The notes under the pieces were generated by a model, which saw nothing but the letters and a program-made list of their open reading frames with translations, ran no database searches and was not told where the DNA came from. From assembly GCA_946553045.1 (NCBI GenBank), contig CAMNRO010000003.1, forward strand, positions 62,001 through 126,000: DNA of 64,000 nt, in the 5' to 3' direction. Of the stretch, positions 1 to 8,660 are shown one piece after another. A program made the position numbers and the translations under genes. Every line of letters starts with the position of its first letter. The stretch's first letter is position 1. The stretch is from an uncultured Porphyromonadaceae bacterium. GTDB lineage: Bacteria > Bacteroidota > Bacteroidia > Bacteroidales > Muribaculaceae.

Positions 1-1
1 A

Positions 2-148
2 CTCCGCCCCGCCGACACCAAAGGACACTATCGCCTCATCGGCAAAAACGCCGAGCACACCATTTCCGGCGCTACACTCATCAGACTTCTCCGCGACGGA
101 CAGTGCCACGCCCAGAACGAATCATACCTGATAACCGACCCAAGATAA
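2..148 (+). CDS. 3' fragment of a hypothetical protein truncated by the window edge
   Basis: Open frame LRPADTKGHYRLIGKNAEHTISGATLIRLLRDGQCHAQNESYLITDPR* from position 2 to the TAA at 146-148. Confidence 0.5.
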   Translation, partial: LRPADTKGHYRLIGKNAEHTISGATLIRLLRDGQCHAQNESYLITDPR

Positions 149-167
149 CCCCATATTCCGCCTAAAC

Positions 168-488
168 ATGAACGTAACATTAGAAGACTTCCTACACGCA
201 ATTAACATTCTCGGCGAAGACCGCGATGTATGCGTAGACGGCATAGACTCCATTGCAGTATGTCCGCCTGTGAAAATTACCCCTGCTGGCCGTGAACACT
301 TCAAACAGGCATTGACCGCTAACGTTGTTGTGGAATACAGAAACGACAGCCACGTCGACACTTACGTTAGCGATGCAGACGAAGCAATCGACGAAATGGC
401 ATGGGAGTTACTGAAATCCCTCGCCGGTTACTGCTACGTCGACGGTTTCGACCAGTGGTTCGAGGGAGAAAACGCAGAGTTGATTTAA
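168..488 (+). CDS. hypothetical protein
   Basis: 106-aa ORF in a co-oriented array of small genes. Confidence 0.6.
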   Translation: MNVTLEDFLHAINILGEDRDVCVDGIDSIAVCPPVKITPAGREHFKQALTANVVVEYRNDSHVDTYVSDADEAIDEMAWELLKSLAGYCYVDGFDQWFEGENAELI

Positions 489-519
489 TAGCAGCACGAC
501 TACTAAAAAACAATCTAAC

Positions 520-723
520 ATGGTCTACACCCACTACCTCAACCTCCCCGGCCTCAACGACCACGACCGTCAGCTCGTCGCCGAAGCCACACTCAGCTAT
601 TGGGATGACATCCACCCCGAACAAGCCCAGACCGCCGACGGACGCCGCGCCCTCAACGAAATACAAAACTTCAAATACCGCCAGGAAGACTGCCTCCTCT
701 CCGGCGACAACTACTACAACTAA
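520..723 (+). CDS. hypothetical protein
   Basis: 67-aa ORF (MVYTHYLNLPGLNDHDRQL...). Confidence 0.55.
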   Translation: MVYTHYLNLPGLNDHDRQLVAEATLSYWDDIHPEQAQTADGRRALNEIQNFKYRQEDCLLSGDNYYN

Positions 724-735
724 CCACCACCGACC

Positions 736-957
736 ATGACAACATCTATTCTCCGAGCCGCAATCCTGCTTACACTCGCCCTCTCGGCATTCACAACTAT
801 GTGCATGAACCCAGCCACCCCGACAGCACAGACAATCACCGGCGCCATTGGTCTCGTCTCCTTTGCCGCAATCACAATCCTATACCCTCGATGGAGTAAA
901 ACCGACCGCATAATATCAGCTTACCATCGATGGGCTTCAAAAGGAATCCGCGAATAA
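736..957 (+). CDS. small membrane protein
   Basis: 73-aa ORF with two hydrophobic segments. Confidence 0.5.
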   Translation: MTTSILRAAILLTLALSAFTTMCMNPATPTAQTITGAIGLVSFAAITILYPRWSKTDRIISAYHRWASKGIRE

Positions 958-958
958 A

Positions 959-1129
959 ATGGCATTAACTCCCAAATACAAACTCCGCCCGGCCGGTCGC
1001 CCCACCCGAACTTTCATCTGGGCCCCATGCCTTAGCCTGGCTCTGACACTAAAGAAACAAGCCGAAAGAATCACCGGCATGAAATGGAAAATAACCAATA
1101 AGGACACCTCCCATGACAATTCAGTTTAG
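959..1129 (+). CDS. hypothetical small protein
   Basis: 56-aa frame MALTPKYKLRPAGRPTRTF..., overlaps the next start. Confidence 0.35.
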   Translation: MALTPKYKLRPAGRPTRTFIWAPCLSLALTLKKQAERITGMKWKITNKDTSHDNSV

Positions 1130-1376
1130 CGATAGAGCCGTGCCTTACGGCGTATTCCTCAACGACCTTGCCGACGCCCTCGCCGAGAGAATGCGCAAAA
1201 AGGACGAGCCCGAATACATATGCCAGAACGAGGCATTCCGCCGCTTTGGCCGTGCTAATGTCGAGCGATGGCGCGCCACTGGCAAAATCGAACCCTGCCG
1301 ACGCATTCAAAAAATAGAATACAAAATTTCAGAGCTTCAAAGACTCCAAGACACCAAACAAGACTATTTCAAATAG
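1113..1376 (+). CDS. hypothetical small protein, possibly DNA-binding
   Basis: 87-aa ORF; ICQNEAFRRFGRANVERWRATGKIEPCRR resembles a helix-turn-helix segment. Confidence 0.5.
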   Translation: MTIQFSDRAVPYGVFLNDLADALAERMRKKDEPEYICQNEAFRRFGRANVERWRATGKIEPCRRIQKIEYKISELQRLQDTKQDYFK

Positions 1377-1383
1377 TCAACAC

Positions 1384-1453
1384 TGCCGAGTGGTGTAGCG
1401 GTAACACTACGGACTTTGGTTCCGTCATTGTGGGTTCGACCCCCACCTCGGCA
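1384..1453 (+). tRNA. tRNA-Gln (anticodon TTG)
   Basis: Acceptor TGCCGAG/CTCGGCA, anticodon arm ACGGA-CTTTGGT-TCCGT, T-arm GTGGG-TTCGACC-CCCAC. Confidence 0.85.
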
Positions 1454-1676
1454 ACACTCAATAAAAACGGCCCATAGTGGGTGGCCTGACCTCGCAAGGT
1501 ACGCGTACCTCAACCAATACATAGCGAGACGGTAGCTAATCTGGGAGATAAACGCCCCGACGCGACACACACGAACGGACGCTATGAGCCGCAGTAGCAA
1601 GTATGACTTTTAATGCAGCGTTAAGTCGCTGCCCTACATATTGACTCCACCAAAATAAAAACCAATATGGTGTGTG

Positions 1677-1792
1677 ACGACTGCATGCGGTGTAAGGTTT
1701 GGGTAGGTAAGCCCGACAACCGGGGCGGCCATTAAGATTACCTTAATTGACTTCGGCTTCCGACCAAGCAGGTTCGACTCCTGCCTGTCGTC
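1677..1792 (+). tRNA. tRNA-like, atypical or degenerate
   Basis: T-arm GCAGG-TTCGACT-CCTGC followed by CTGTCGT, which pairs with ACGACTG (1677-1683) with one mismatch; internal arms are non-canonical. Confidence 0.3.
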
Positions 1793-1829
1793 CTAAACAA
1801 CCACATAGATACAATTTCAATGTTCATGG

Positions 1830-1862
1830 CCGTCTTCGCTGTGAAGCGAGGGCGGTTTTTTT
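1830..1862 (+). terminator. Rho-independent terminator
   Basis: Hairpin CCGTCTTCGCT...AAGCGAGGGCGG followed by T7. Confidence 0.7.
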
Positions 1863-1863
1863 C

Positions 1864-1941
1864 GGACGGTAAGTATTAGCTGGCTGAAACACTGCGTCGG
1901 CGCGCCGACGCAGAGAGGCGGGTTCGACTCCCGCACTGTCC
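1864..1941 (+). tRNA. tRNA-like with aberrant palindromic anticodon arm
   Basis: Acceptor GGACGGT/ACTGTCC, T-arm GCGGG-TTCGACT-CCCGC; anticodon position occupied by CTGCGTCGG-CGCG-CCGACGCAG. Confidence 0.5.
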
Positions 1942-2019
1942 ACAAACCCCAAAGCGATAACAACTTTCATATTTTTTTGTTACGGGTGCTCCCGTCGTGA
2001 GACGATGGCGCCCCTTTCA

Positions 2020-2094
2020 GGAAGAATGGCGGAACTGGTAGACGCGCCGCACTCAAAATGCGGTGGCCGCAAGGGTTCGACTCCCTTTTCTTTC
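2020..2094 (+). tRNA. tRNA-Leu (anticodon CAA)
   Basis: GGAAGAA/TTCTTTC acceptor, GGCGGAACTGGTAGACGC Leu-type D-arm, CCGCA-CTCAAAA-TGCGG anticodon arm, AAGGG-TTCGACT-CCCTT T-arm. Confidence 0.85.
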
Positions 2095-2133
2095 ACAAGT
2101 AGGATTGTCTAAATTCTGCTCATGTTTAGGTAT

Positions 2134-2163
2134 GCCGGCCTCACGAGTTGGGGCTGGCTTTTT
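2134..2163 (+). terminator. Rho-independent terminator
   Basis: GCCGGCCTC...GGGGCTGGC hairpin (two G-U pairs) followed by T5. Confidence 0.65.
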
Positions 2164-2221
2164 CTAAACATGGCACACCTGACAAGACAACCCGGTTGCA
2201 AACAATTTAATAACAATCAAC

Positions 2222-3175
2222 ATGAGCAAAGTAAACGTATCAGCACAACACATCGCCGCTCTGAATCCGATGGAAATCGTCAAAGACGAACTTGTACGCC
2301 ATCGCTTCATAGACCTCTACGGAGCTTTATGGGGCGAATCAAACGCCGAAGCCGTCTACGAGCGCGAAGCAATCCACTTCAACCGCCTCCTGGCCGACAA
2401 TGCCAACCTCAAAGCATGTACATCGATATCTATCTTCATCGCCTTTATCGACCTTGCAGTCTGTGGCCTATCTGTCGAACCCGGAACGCGGGCCCTTGCC
2501 TACCTTCAGCCACGCGGATACAAAACCGGCAAAAAGGACGCCAACGGCAAAGACATCTACGAACAGCGCTGCACCCTCATAATCTCCGGCTACGGTGAAC
2601 TCATACAACGCACCCGCGCCGGTCAGATACGCCACGCCGACAACCCCGTCATCGTCTACGAAGGCGACGGTTTCAGCTTTACCGACAAAGGCGGTACAAA
2701 ATCAGTCGAATACACCCTCAACATAAACCACAACTCCCAAAAGCCGGTAGCATGCTTCATGCGCATAACACGTGCCGACGGCTCCATAGACTATGCCGTG
2801 CTTCTCGAAGAAGACTGGCGTCGCCTCGCCGAATACTCAGGCCGAGCCAACAAAAAATGGGATAACAACACAAGAACATACGTCGAGACACCCAACGCCC
2901 TCTACACATCAGGCGAAGGCAACCGTATCGACAGCGGTTTTCTCATGGCCAAATGTATCAAACACGCATTCAAGACCTACCCCAAGCTACGCATTGGCAA
3001 GGGCACAACCTACGAATCCGACGAAGCTCCGCGCCAGGAAGACGACTTCTACGGCATGGGCGACAACCAACAGAACGAAGCCCCCAAAGAGGAAAGCTTT
3101 GCACCGGCCCCCGACACGTCGGCCGGCGTAACCATTGACCCCTCTCAGTCCGAAGGCGACGACGGAATATTCTGA
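2222..3175 (+). CDS. recT: RecT-family single-strand annealing protein
   Basis: 317-aa ORF with RecT-like core (FIDLAVCGLSVEPGTRALAYLQPRGYK...LIISGYGELIQRTRAGQI). Confidence 0.85.
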   Translation: MSKVNVSAQHIAALNPMEIVKDELVRHRFIDLYGALWGESNAEAVYEREAIHFNRLLADNANLKACTSISIFIAFIDLAVCGLSVEPGTRALAYLQPRGYKTGKKDANGKDIYEQRCTLIISGYGELIQRTRAGQIRHADNPVIVYEGDGFSFTDKGGTKSVEYTLNINHNSQKPVACFMRITRADGSIDYAVLLEEDWRRLAEYSGRANKKWDNNTRTYVETPNALYTSGEGNRIDSGFLMAKCIKHAFKTYPKLRIGKGTTYESDEAPRQEDDFYGMGDNQQNEAPKEESFAPAPDTSAGVTIDPSQSEGDDGIF

Positions 3176-3238
3176 CAAACACTCAACCTGCCGTGTCTGC
3201 TTCCTCGGGAGTAGACACGGCCCAACACTCCCTTAAAC

Positions 3239-4447
3239 ATGAGCAACCAACAACTTATCCCTCTTTCCGACGCCGTAATCGTGCGTCAGGAAAACATCGC
3301 CACTATTGTCAAGGCCGGTCCCGAATCCTACCATATCAACCGTGGTATTTGCGAACGTGGTCTGAAAAAAGGTCAGGCGCTTCTCGATGAAATCTCAGCC
3401 GTAGGTATGAGCGACGAACTCGACATGCGGATTGCCAGTTACCTTTCATCAGCCCGGAAATCAGTAACCAATATGAACGAGCGCCGCTCTTCCGTCACAA
3501 AACTGTTCGACATGGTACGCTCCGAGTTTACCTTACTCGAAAACTCAATCGACCCGACAAAAAAAGACACAATTCCGTTCCGGCTCGCTCAATACCGCAA
3601 CACCTATGCAGCCCAAAAACGCGAAGAAGAAGAACGTCGCCGTCAGGCCGAACTCGCCGCTCAGGAACTCGCCAAGGCCAAAGAGACATACCGCGCTGCC
3701 GTCGAAGAAGACTACCGCCGCTCATTCAACACCCTCGTCAACGGCTCCATCAACGAGCTTACCAAGATGAACAGCAGCGTCACCCTCGACAACTACACCG
3801 CAGTCTTCGATACCGTCACCGGCTATCAGTCGGCACTCTCTGCCGATTGGTATCCGCCATCGGCTGTGCGCCTGCCACACAACCTGTCGCCCGATGAGAC
3901 AAAAGCTATCCGCAACGAGGTATTCCAGAAACTTCTTCCCCAATTCCAGGAACAATTCATAAGCGAAGTCGACGAATACCGCCGAGAGATACTCGACAAA
4001 CTCCCCTCAAAGAAAATCGAGTTGGAGCGTATGGCCAAAGCCGACGCTGCCGAGGCAGCACGGCTCAAGGCCGAAATAGCCAGACGCGAGGCCGAAGAAG
4101 CTGCCCGAAAAGAACAAGAACGTCAAAAGGCTGAGGCCGAAGCCGCCCAAAAAGCCGAGTTAGACAAATCAAATGCCGAAATGGCCGGCCTCTTCAGCAT
4201 GGCAAAAGCTGAACAAGTCTACACCCCAAAATCAAAAGTCAGCAAAAAAATCAAAGTCAACAACCCCGCTGCATACCTCGCAATAATCTCGCTCTGGTGG
4301 CAACATGAAGGCTGCAAACTCTCTGTCGACGAACTCGCCAAAATATTCAAAAAGCAACTCACCTTCTGCGAAAAACTCGCCACCAAAGAAGAAATCCTCG
4401 TAGAAAATACCGGCCTCGAATATTACGACGACGTAAAAGCGCAGTAA
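3239..4447 (+). CDS. hypothetical coiled-coil phage protein
   Basis: 402-aa ORF with long K/E/A-rich coiled coil. Confidence 0.65.
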   Translation: MSNQQLIPLSDAVIVRQENIATIVKAGPESYHINRGICERGLKKGQALLDEISAVGMSDELDMRIASYLSSARKSVTNMNERRSSVTKLFDMVRSEFTLLENSIDPTKKDTIPFRLAQYRNTYAAQKREEEERRRQAELAAQELAKAKETYRAAVEEDYRRSFNTLVNGSINELTKMNSSVTLDNYTAVFDTVTGYQSALSADWYPPSAVRLPHNLSPDETKAIRNEVFQKLLPQFQEQFISEVDEYRREILDKLPSKKIELERMAKADAAEAARLKAEIARREAEEAARKEQERQKAEAEAAQKAELDKSNAEMAGLFSMAKAEQVYTPKSKVSKKIKVNNPAAYLAIISLWWQHEGCKLSVDELAKIFKKQLTFCEKLATKEEILVENTGLEYYDDVKAQ

Positions 4448-4448
4448 T

Positions 4449-5111
4449 ATGAACCTCAACCCCGATACATACTATCTCCGTAGCGAGGTCTCAAACTCCG
4501 ACCTTACCGAACTGAAAAACATTCTCCACCCCCGTATGCAATTCGGGGATAAAGAAGCCGCTTTTCGGTTCGGTAACCTCGTAGACGCCATAATCACCGA
4601 ACCGGCACGAGTTAATTACTATCGCTTCACCGTCGATGATATTCAGTACAACGAGGACGAGTTTCGCCATGCACAAGAAATGCACAAAGCCCTGCGAATG
4701 GAAGCCCGGCGCGACCCGTTTCTCGCAAAAGTGTTAGCGGAAGCCGAAACTCAATGCTTCATGGTAAATCAGGAGCAACAATTTGAGTATGGCGGCTTCC
4801 CTTTCACTCTCGCCACTCGCTGTAAGTGGGATTGGTGGTTGAAGATGTTTCACTTCGGTGGAGACCTCAAGACCACCTTTGCAGCTTCTCAGGCAGAATT
4901 TGATGAGGCTGTCGACTTCTTCGATTGGGACCGCTCACGCGCATGGTATATGGACATCGCCCGCTCCAACCGCGATTTCATTTATGCCATATCGAAAAAG
5001 AACTGCAAGATTTTCAAAAAATTCATCGAGCGAGGCGACCAGATATACACTCGTGGCCGCGAGAAATACGAGGAGCTTGCTTTTCAGTATTGGTGTTTCA
5101 ATCTATATTGA
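4449..5111 (+). CDS. PD-(D/E)XK exonuclease-like protein (DUF3799/ExoVIII type)
   Basis: GDLKTT core motif and YYLRSEVSNSDLTELK N-terminus; located with recT. Confidence 0.65.
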   Translation: MNLNPDTYYLRSEVSNSDLTELKNILHPRMQFGDKEAAFRFGNLVDAIITEPARVNYYRFTVDDIQYNEDEFRHAQEMHKALRMEARRDPFLAKVLAEAETQCFMVNQEQQFEYGGFPFTLATRCKWDWWLKMFHFGGDLKTTFAASQAEFDEAVDFFDWDRSRAWYMDIARSNRDFIYAISKKNCKIFKKFIERGDQIYTRGREKYEELAFQYWCFNLY

Positions 5112-5113
5112 CT

Positions 5114-6622
5114 ATGACAATCGGACTTCACGCATTCATAAAGAATTTCGAGCACAACCTTAAATTAAATCCGTTTCCCTATCAATGGGAAGGGATTTAT
5201 TTCGGGGTTAAGCGGAAACGTATTATGCTCGGTGACGAGCCGGGGCTTGGAAAAACCTTGCAAAGTATAGGGATCGTTAATATTGCCAACGCCTATCCCT
5301 GTTTAGTTATCTGCCCCGCCTCGCTAAAGATAAATTGGCAACGCGAATTTGAGAAGTTTACCAATAAAAAAGCCCTCGTCCTCGACAACTCAACGCGCAC
5401 AACTTGGCCCTATCTTCTCCAGATGGGCATGTATCAGGTTGCCATTGTCAACTATGAGAGCTTGCGAAAATACTTCGTGTGGGACATTTTGACCCAGCGA
5501 GAGCAAAGCGGAGCTTGCTCCGGCTTTGCCGAGCGCAGCCAAAATCGTTCTGGAGGAAATATTAAGACCAACGACACGTTCCGATTGAAAGATGTTGTGT
5601 TTTGTCCTGATATTAAACGCTTCCGCTCCGTTATCATCGACGAGAGCCACCGCGTCAAAGACCCCGCCGCACAGCAAACAATCTTCACAAAAGGTATAAC
5701 TACTGACAAACCTTATATTGTCATGCTCTCCGGCACCCCGGTAGTTAACCGCCCCCACGACCTCGTTTCGCAGCTCTCAATAATGGGTCGCTTACATGAA
5801 TTTGGAGGCAAGAGTAAATTTCTATCTGACTATGGCGAGAAAGACAGCGACCTCTCCGAATTGTCGCGTCTACTCTATAGCAAATGCTTGATAAGGCGCG
5901 AAAAGAAAACGGTCCTGACCGACTTGCCCGACAAAACTCGCGTCGACCTACATGTCGACATCAGCAACCGCGAAGAATACGACCTTGCCGAAAACGACCT
6001 TCGTCGCTATCTCGAAGAATACACCGAGTGTACCGACGTGGAGATACGTCGTAAAATGCGCATGAAGGCATTGGTAAAGTTTATGACGCTGCGCTCACTG
6101 TCTGCCAAAGGCAAAGTGAAACAGGCCGTCGACTTCATCAAGACACATCTTGCCAACGATAAGCCGCTTGTCGTTTTCTGCTCCTATCACGATATTGTGG
6201 ACGCTCTCAAAAAGCAATTTCCGAAAGCCGTCACGATTACAGGCCGTGAAAGTCTTGTCGAGAAACAGGCTGCTGTGGATAGTTTTCAGGGCGGACACTC
6301 AAAACTCGCAATCTGCTCCATCAAGGCCGCCGGCGTAGGCCTGACCCTTACAGCCTCGTCTTCCGTGGCCTTTGTGGAATTTCCATGGACTTATGCCGAC
6401 TGCTGTCAGTGTGAGGACCGCTGCCACCGCATAGGACAAAAAGAAAACGTGACGTGCTACTATATGCTCGGCGAACATACAATCGACCATAAGCTCTACC
6501 GGATTATTCACGATAAAAAGTCAATCGCCAATCAGATATTAGGCACTGACGACGATGTACCAACCGACCAACTATACTTTGATGAGTTGGTAAATCTTTT
6601 CATGGGCTATGGAGATAAGTAA
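5114..6622 (+). CDS. SNF2/DEAD-family helicase
   Basis: DEPGLGKT Walker A, IIDESHRVKD Walker B, CEDRCHRIGQ motif VI; start moved from 4925 to the ATG just after the upstream stop. Confidence 0.9.
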   Translation: MTIGLHAFIKNFEHNLKLNPFPYQWEGIYFGVKRKRIMLGDEPGLGKTLQSIGIVNIANAYPCLVICPASLKINWQREFEKFTNKKALVLDNSTRTTWPYLLQMGMYQVAIVNYESLRKYFVWDILTQREQSGACSGFAERSQNRSGGNIKTNDTFRLKDVVFCPDIKRFRSVIIDESHRVKDPAAQQTIFTKGITTDKPYIVMLSGTPVVNRPHDLVSQLSIMGRLHEFGGKSKFLSDYGEKDSDLSELSRLLYSKCLIRREKKTVLTDLPDKTRVDLHVDISNREEYDLAENDLRRYLEEYTECTDVEIRRKMRMKALVKFMTLRSLSAKGKVKQAVDFIKTHLANDKPLVVFCSYHDIVDALKKQFPKAVTITGRESLVEKQAAVDSFQGGHSKLAICSIKAAGVGLTLTASSSVAFVEFPWTYADCCQCEDRCHRIGQKENVTCYYMLGEHTIDHKLYRIIHDKKSIANQILGTDDDVPTDQLYFDELVNLFMGYGDK

Positions 6623-6785
6623 AACCGACATCACAACCGCAATCAAGTATCTTGAAGACGCGGCGAAGCTCTACGATGCACTGGCCGCACTGCCTATGCA
6701 GAAAGCCTCGTGTCGCTCTCACATGATTAAACAACTCACCCAAAAATTAAAAAATAAACTCAATGACAAAACAAGACATCATTGA
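6609..6785 (+). CDS. hypothetical small protein
   Basis: 58-aa frame MEISKTDITTAIKYLEDAAKLYDALAALPMQKASC..., overlaps both neighbours. Confidence 0.45.
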   Translation: MEISKTDITTAIKYLEDAAKLYDALAALPMQKASCRSHMIKQLTQKLKNKLNDKTRHH

Positions 6786-7038
6786 CCACCTGACAAACAA
6801 CTGTGGTCTGCACCGTTCATCGGCCATTCGTGCCGTCGAGGGTGTAATCAACTCCATTTCCGACGCTCTCGCCCGTGACGAGGCCGTGACCTTGCGAGGC
6901 TTCGCAACAATCAAGCCGGTTGAAAAGGCCGAGAAGATTGGCCGCAATATCAGCACCGACACCCCCGTCGTTATCCCGGCACACCGCTCCGCGAAGCTTA
7001 TACTTTCCAAAGAACTCAAAGAAAAACTTAACTCGTAA
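6763..7038 (+). CDS. HU/IHF-like DNA-binding protein
   Basis: 91-aa ORF MTKQDIIDHLTNNCGLHRSSAIRAVEGVINSISDALARDEAVTLRGFATI. Confidence 0.8.
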   Translation: MTKQDIIDHLTNNCGLHRSSAIRAVEGVINSISDALARDEAVTLRGFATIKPVEKAEKIGRNISTDTPVVIPAHRSAKLILSKELKEKLNS

Positions 7039-7043
7039 TTATC

Positions 7044-7507
7044 ATGGCACTGTGGTTTGAATGTAAAATACGTTTCGACAAGATGATGGAGAATGGCTCC
7101 GTAAAAAGAGTAACTGAGTCATATCTTGTCGATGCCCTCAGCTTTACCGAGGCCGAGGCACGTATAATCCAAGAACAAACGCCTTTTATCTCCGGTGATA
7201 TGACATTCCGGCTATCAAGAAAACCAATATAGCCGAGATTTTCCCCGATGATACCGCCGATAAATGGTGGCTTGTAAAGTACAACCTCATCACGATTGAT
7301 GAAAAGTCCGCGAAGGAACGTCGTGCTGCGGTTTATGTCATGGTTCAGGCCGATAGCCAACAGGCCGCAACCGACAGCTTCAACAAAGGCATGAAGGGTA
7401 CAATGGCCGACTTCGAGATTGAGAAAGTTGCCGAGACAAAGATAATGGATGTCTATCCGGCAAAGTATCTATCCTCAACCAATGAAACAGGAAACGCTGA
7501 CGGTTGA
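7044..7507 (+). pseudogene. DUF4494-like phage protein, apparently frameshifted near 7205
   Basis: 7044-7232 encodes the N-terminus (MALWFECKIRFDKMMENGSVKRVTESYLVDALSFTEAEARI); the frame at 7205-7507 reads IPAIKKTNIAEIFPDDTADKWWLVKYNLITIDEKSAKERRA... Confidence 0.6.
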
Positions 7508-7877
7508 GCAATTCCGCGCCCTCGCCGAGAAACAAAAGTCAGGAACCGGCAAGAAGAAAACCAAGTATCACGCTGAAAAGTGCAACGGCTACGACTCAAA
7601 GAAAGAGTATTATCGCGCACAGCAGTTGAAATTATGGCTCAAAGCCGGTGTGATTTCCGACCTCCGCGAACAAGTGGTCTTTCTTCTTATCCCCTCGCAA
7701 ATCAATGGCGAGGGGATAGAGGAAAAGCCAGTGAAATATAAAGCTGACTTCGTGTATATCGACAATGCCACAGGGCAAACGGTTGTCGAAGATACTAAAG
7801 GCTTTCGCACTCCTGAATACATCATAAAACGAAAGTTGATGTTGATGGTGCATGGTATCACAATAAAAGAGATTTAA
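7482..7877 (+). CDS. DUF1064-like putative nuclease
   Basis: KYHAEKCNGYDSKKEYYRAQQLKLWLKAGVISDLREQV...YKADFVYID...VEDTKGF. Confidence 0.75.
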   Translation: MKQETLTVEQFRALAEKQKSGTGKKKTKYHAEKCNGYDSKKEYYRAQQLKLWLKAGVISDLREQVVFLLIPSQINGEGIEEKPVKYKADFVYIDNATGQTVVEDTKGFRTPEYIIKRKLMLMVHGITIKEI

Positions 7878-7878
7878 T

Positions 7879-8658
7879 ATGGCACGTCCAATCAAGCATG
7901 GCCTTGACTATTTTCCGTTTGACGTGGACTTCTTTTCCGATGAAAAGCTGTATGCGATAAGTGGGGAGTTTGGCATTAAAGGCGAGATTACGACTATCAA
8001 GCTGCTTTGTGCGGTGTACCGCAACGGTTACTACATAGAGTGGACTGAAATGCTGAAATTCAAACTCCTGAAAGAGCTGCCGAGTGTTTCCGCAGATTTG
8101 CTTGACCAGATTATAAAACGCTTGGTTAAATGGGATTTCTTTGATAAGGGCCTGTTTGACTCGGCTTCTATCCTGACAAGTAAAGGTATTCAACGCAGAT
8201 ACCAAACTATCAGCGCGAAAATGCACCGAAAAAATGCAATTTCGGAGTATTGTCTTCTCGACATTCCAACGGCGCAAGAAACGCCGCCCAAAAGCAAACC
8301 TAAAAGAGTTGCTCAACCGACACCGCCCTCGGTGGCTGACGCTCCGGCTCCCGTTATTGCAAAGTCGCCGCCAATACCAATCGAGGAGTCGGTGGCCACA
8401 ATGCTATCCGATACGATATGGAGTGAGCCGGTCTGCATGAGGTATCACTTGACCCCCGAACAGTTCAAGCAGAAGGTCGCCAACTTCCGGCTGCATTGTC
8501 TTTCGCGTGAAAAACGTGAGCATGAAGATGTGGTTGACGCTAAAAGGCATTTCTGCAATCTCCTCTCGCAGGGCAAACTCGACAATATTTCAACATCAAC
8601 AACCGACACGCCTACCGACTACACATATTCGGGTGGCTTCGGTAGCAAAGACATTTAG
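7879..8658 (+). CDS. DUF4373 / Lin1244-Lin1753-like replication protein
   Basis: MARPIKHGLDYFPFDVDFFSDEKLYAISGEFGIKGEITTIKLLCAVYRNGYYIEW. Confidence 0.75.
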   Translation: MARPIKHGLDYFPFDVDFFSDEKLYAISGEFGIKGEITTIKLLCAVYRNGYYIEWTEMLKFKLLKELPSVSADLLDQIIKRLVKWDFFDKGLFDSASILTSKGIQRRYQTISAKMHRKNAISEYCLLDIPTAQETPPKSKPKRVAQPTPPSVADAPAPVIAKSPPIPIEESVATMLSDTIWSEPVCMRYHLTPEQFKQKVANFRLHCLSREKREHEDVVDAKRHFCNLLSQGKLDNISTSTTDTPTDYTYSGGFGSKDI

Positions 8659-8660
8659 CT

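Noticed and set aside
2122-2598. 158-aa + strand ORF overlapping recT
   Set aside because: Overlaps a terminator and the recT frame; arginine/proline-rich shadow translation.
4925-5113. Extended N-terminus of the helicase ORF
   Set aside because: Overlaps the exonuclease-like gene; the ATG at 5114 right after its stop is the more natural start.
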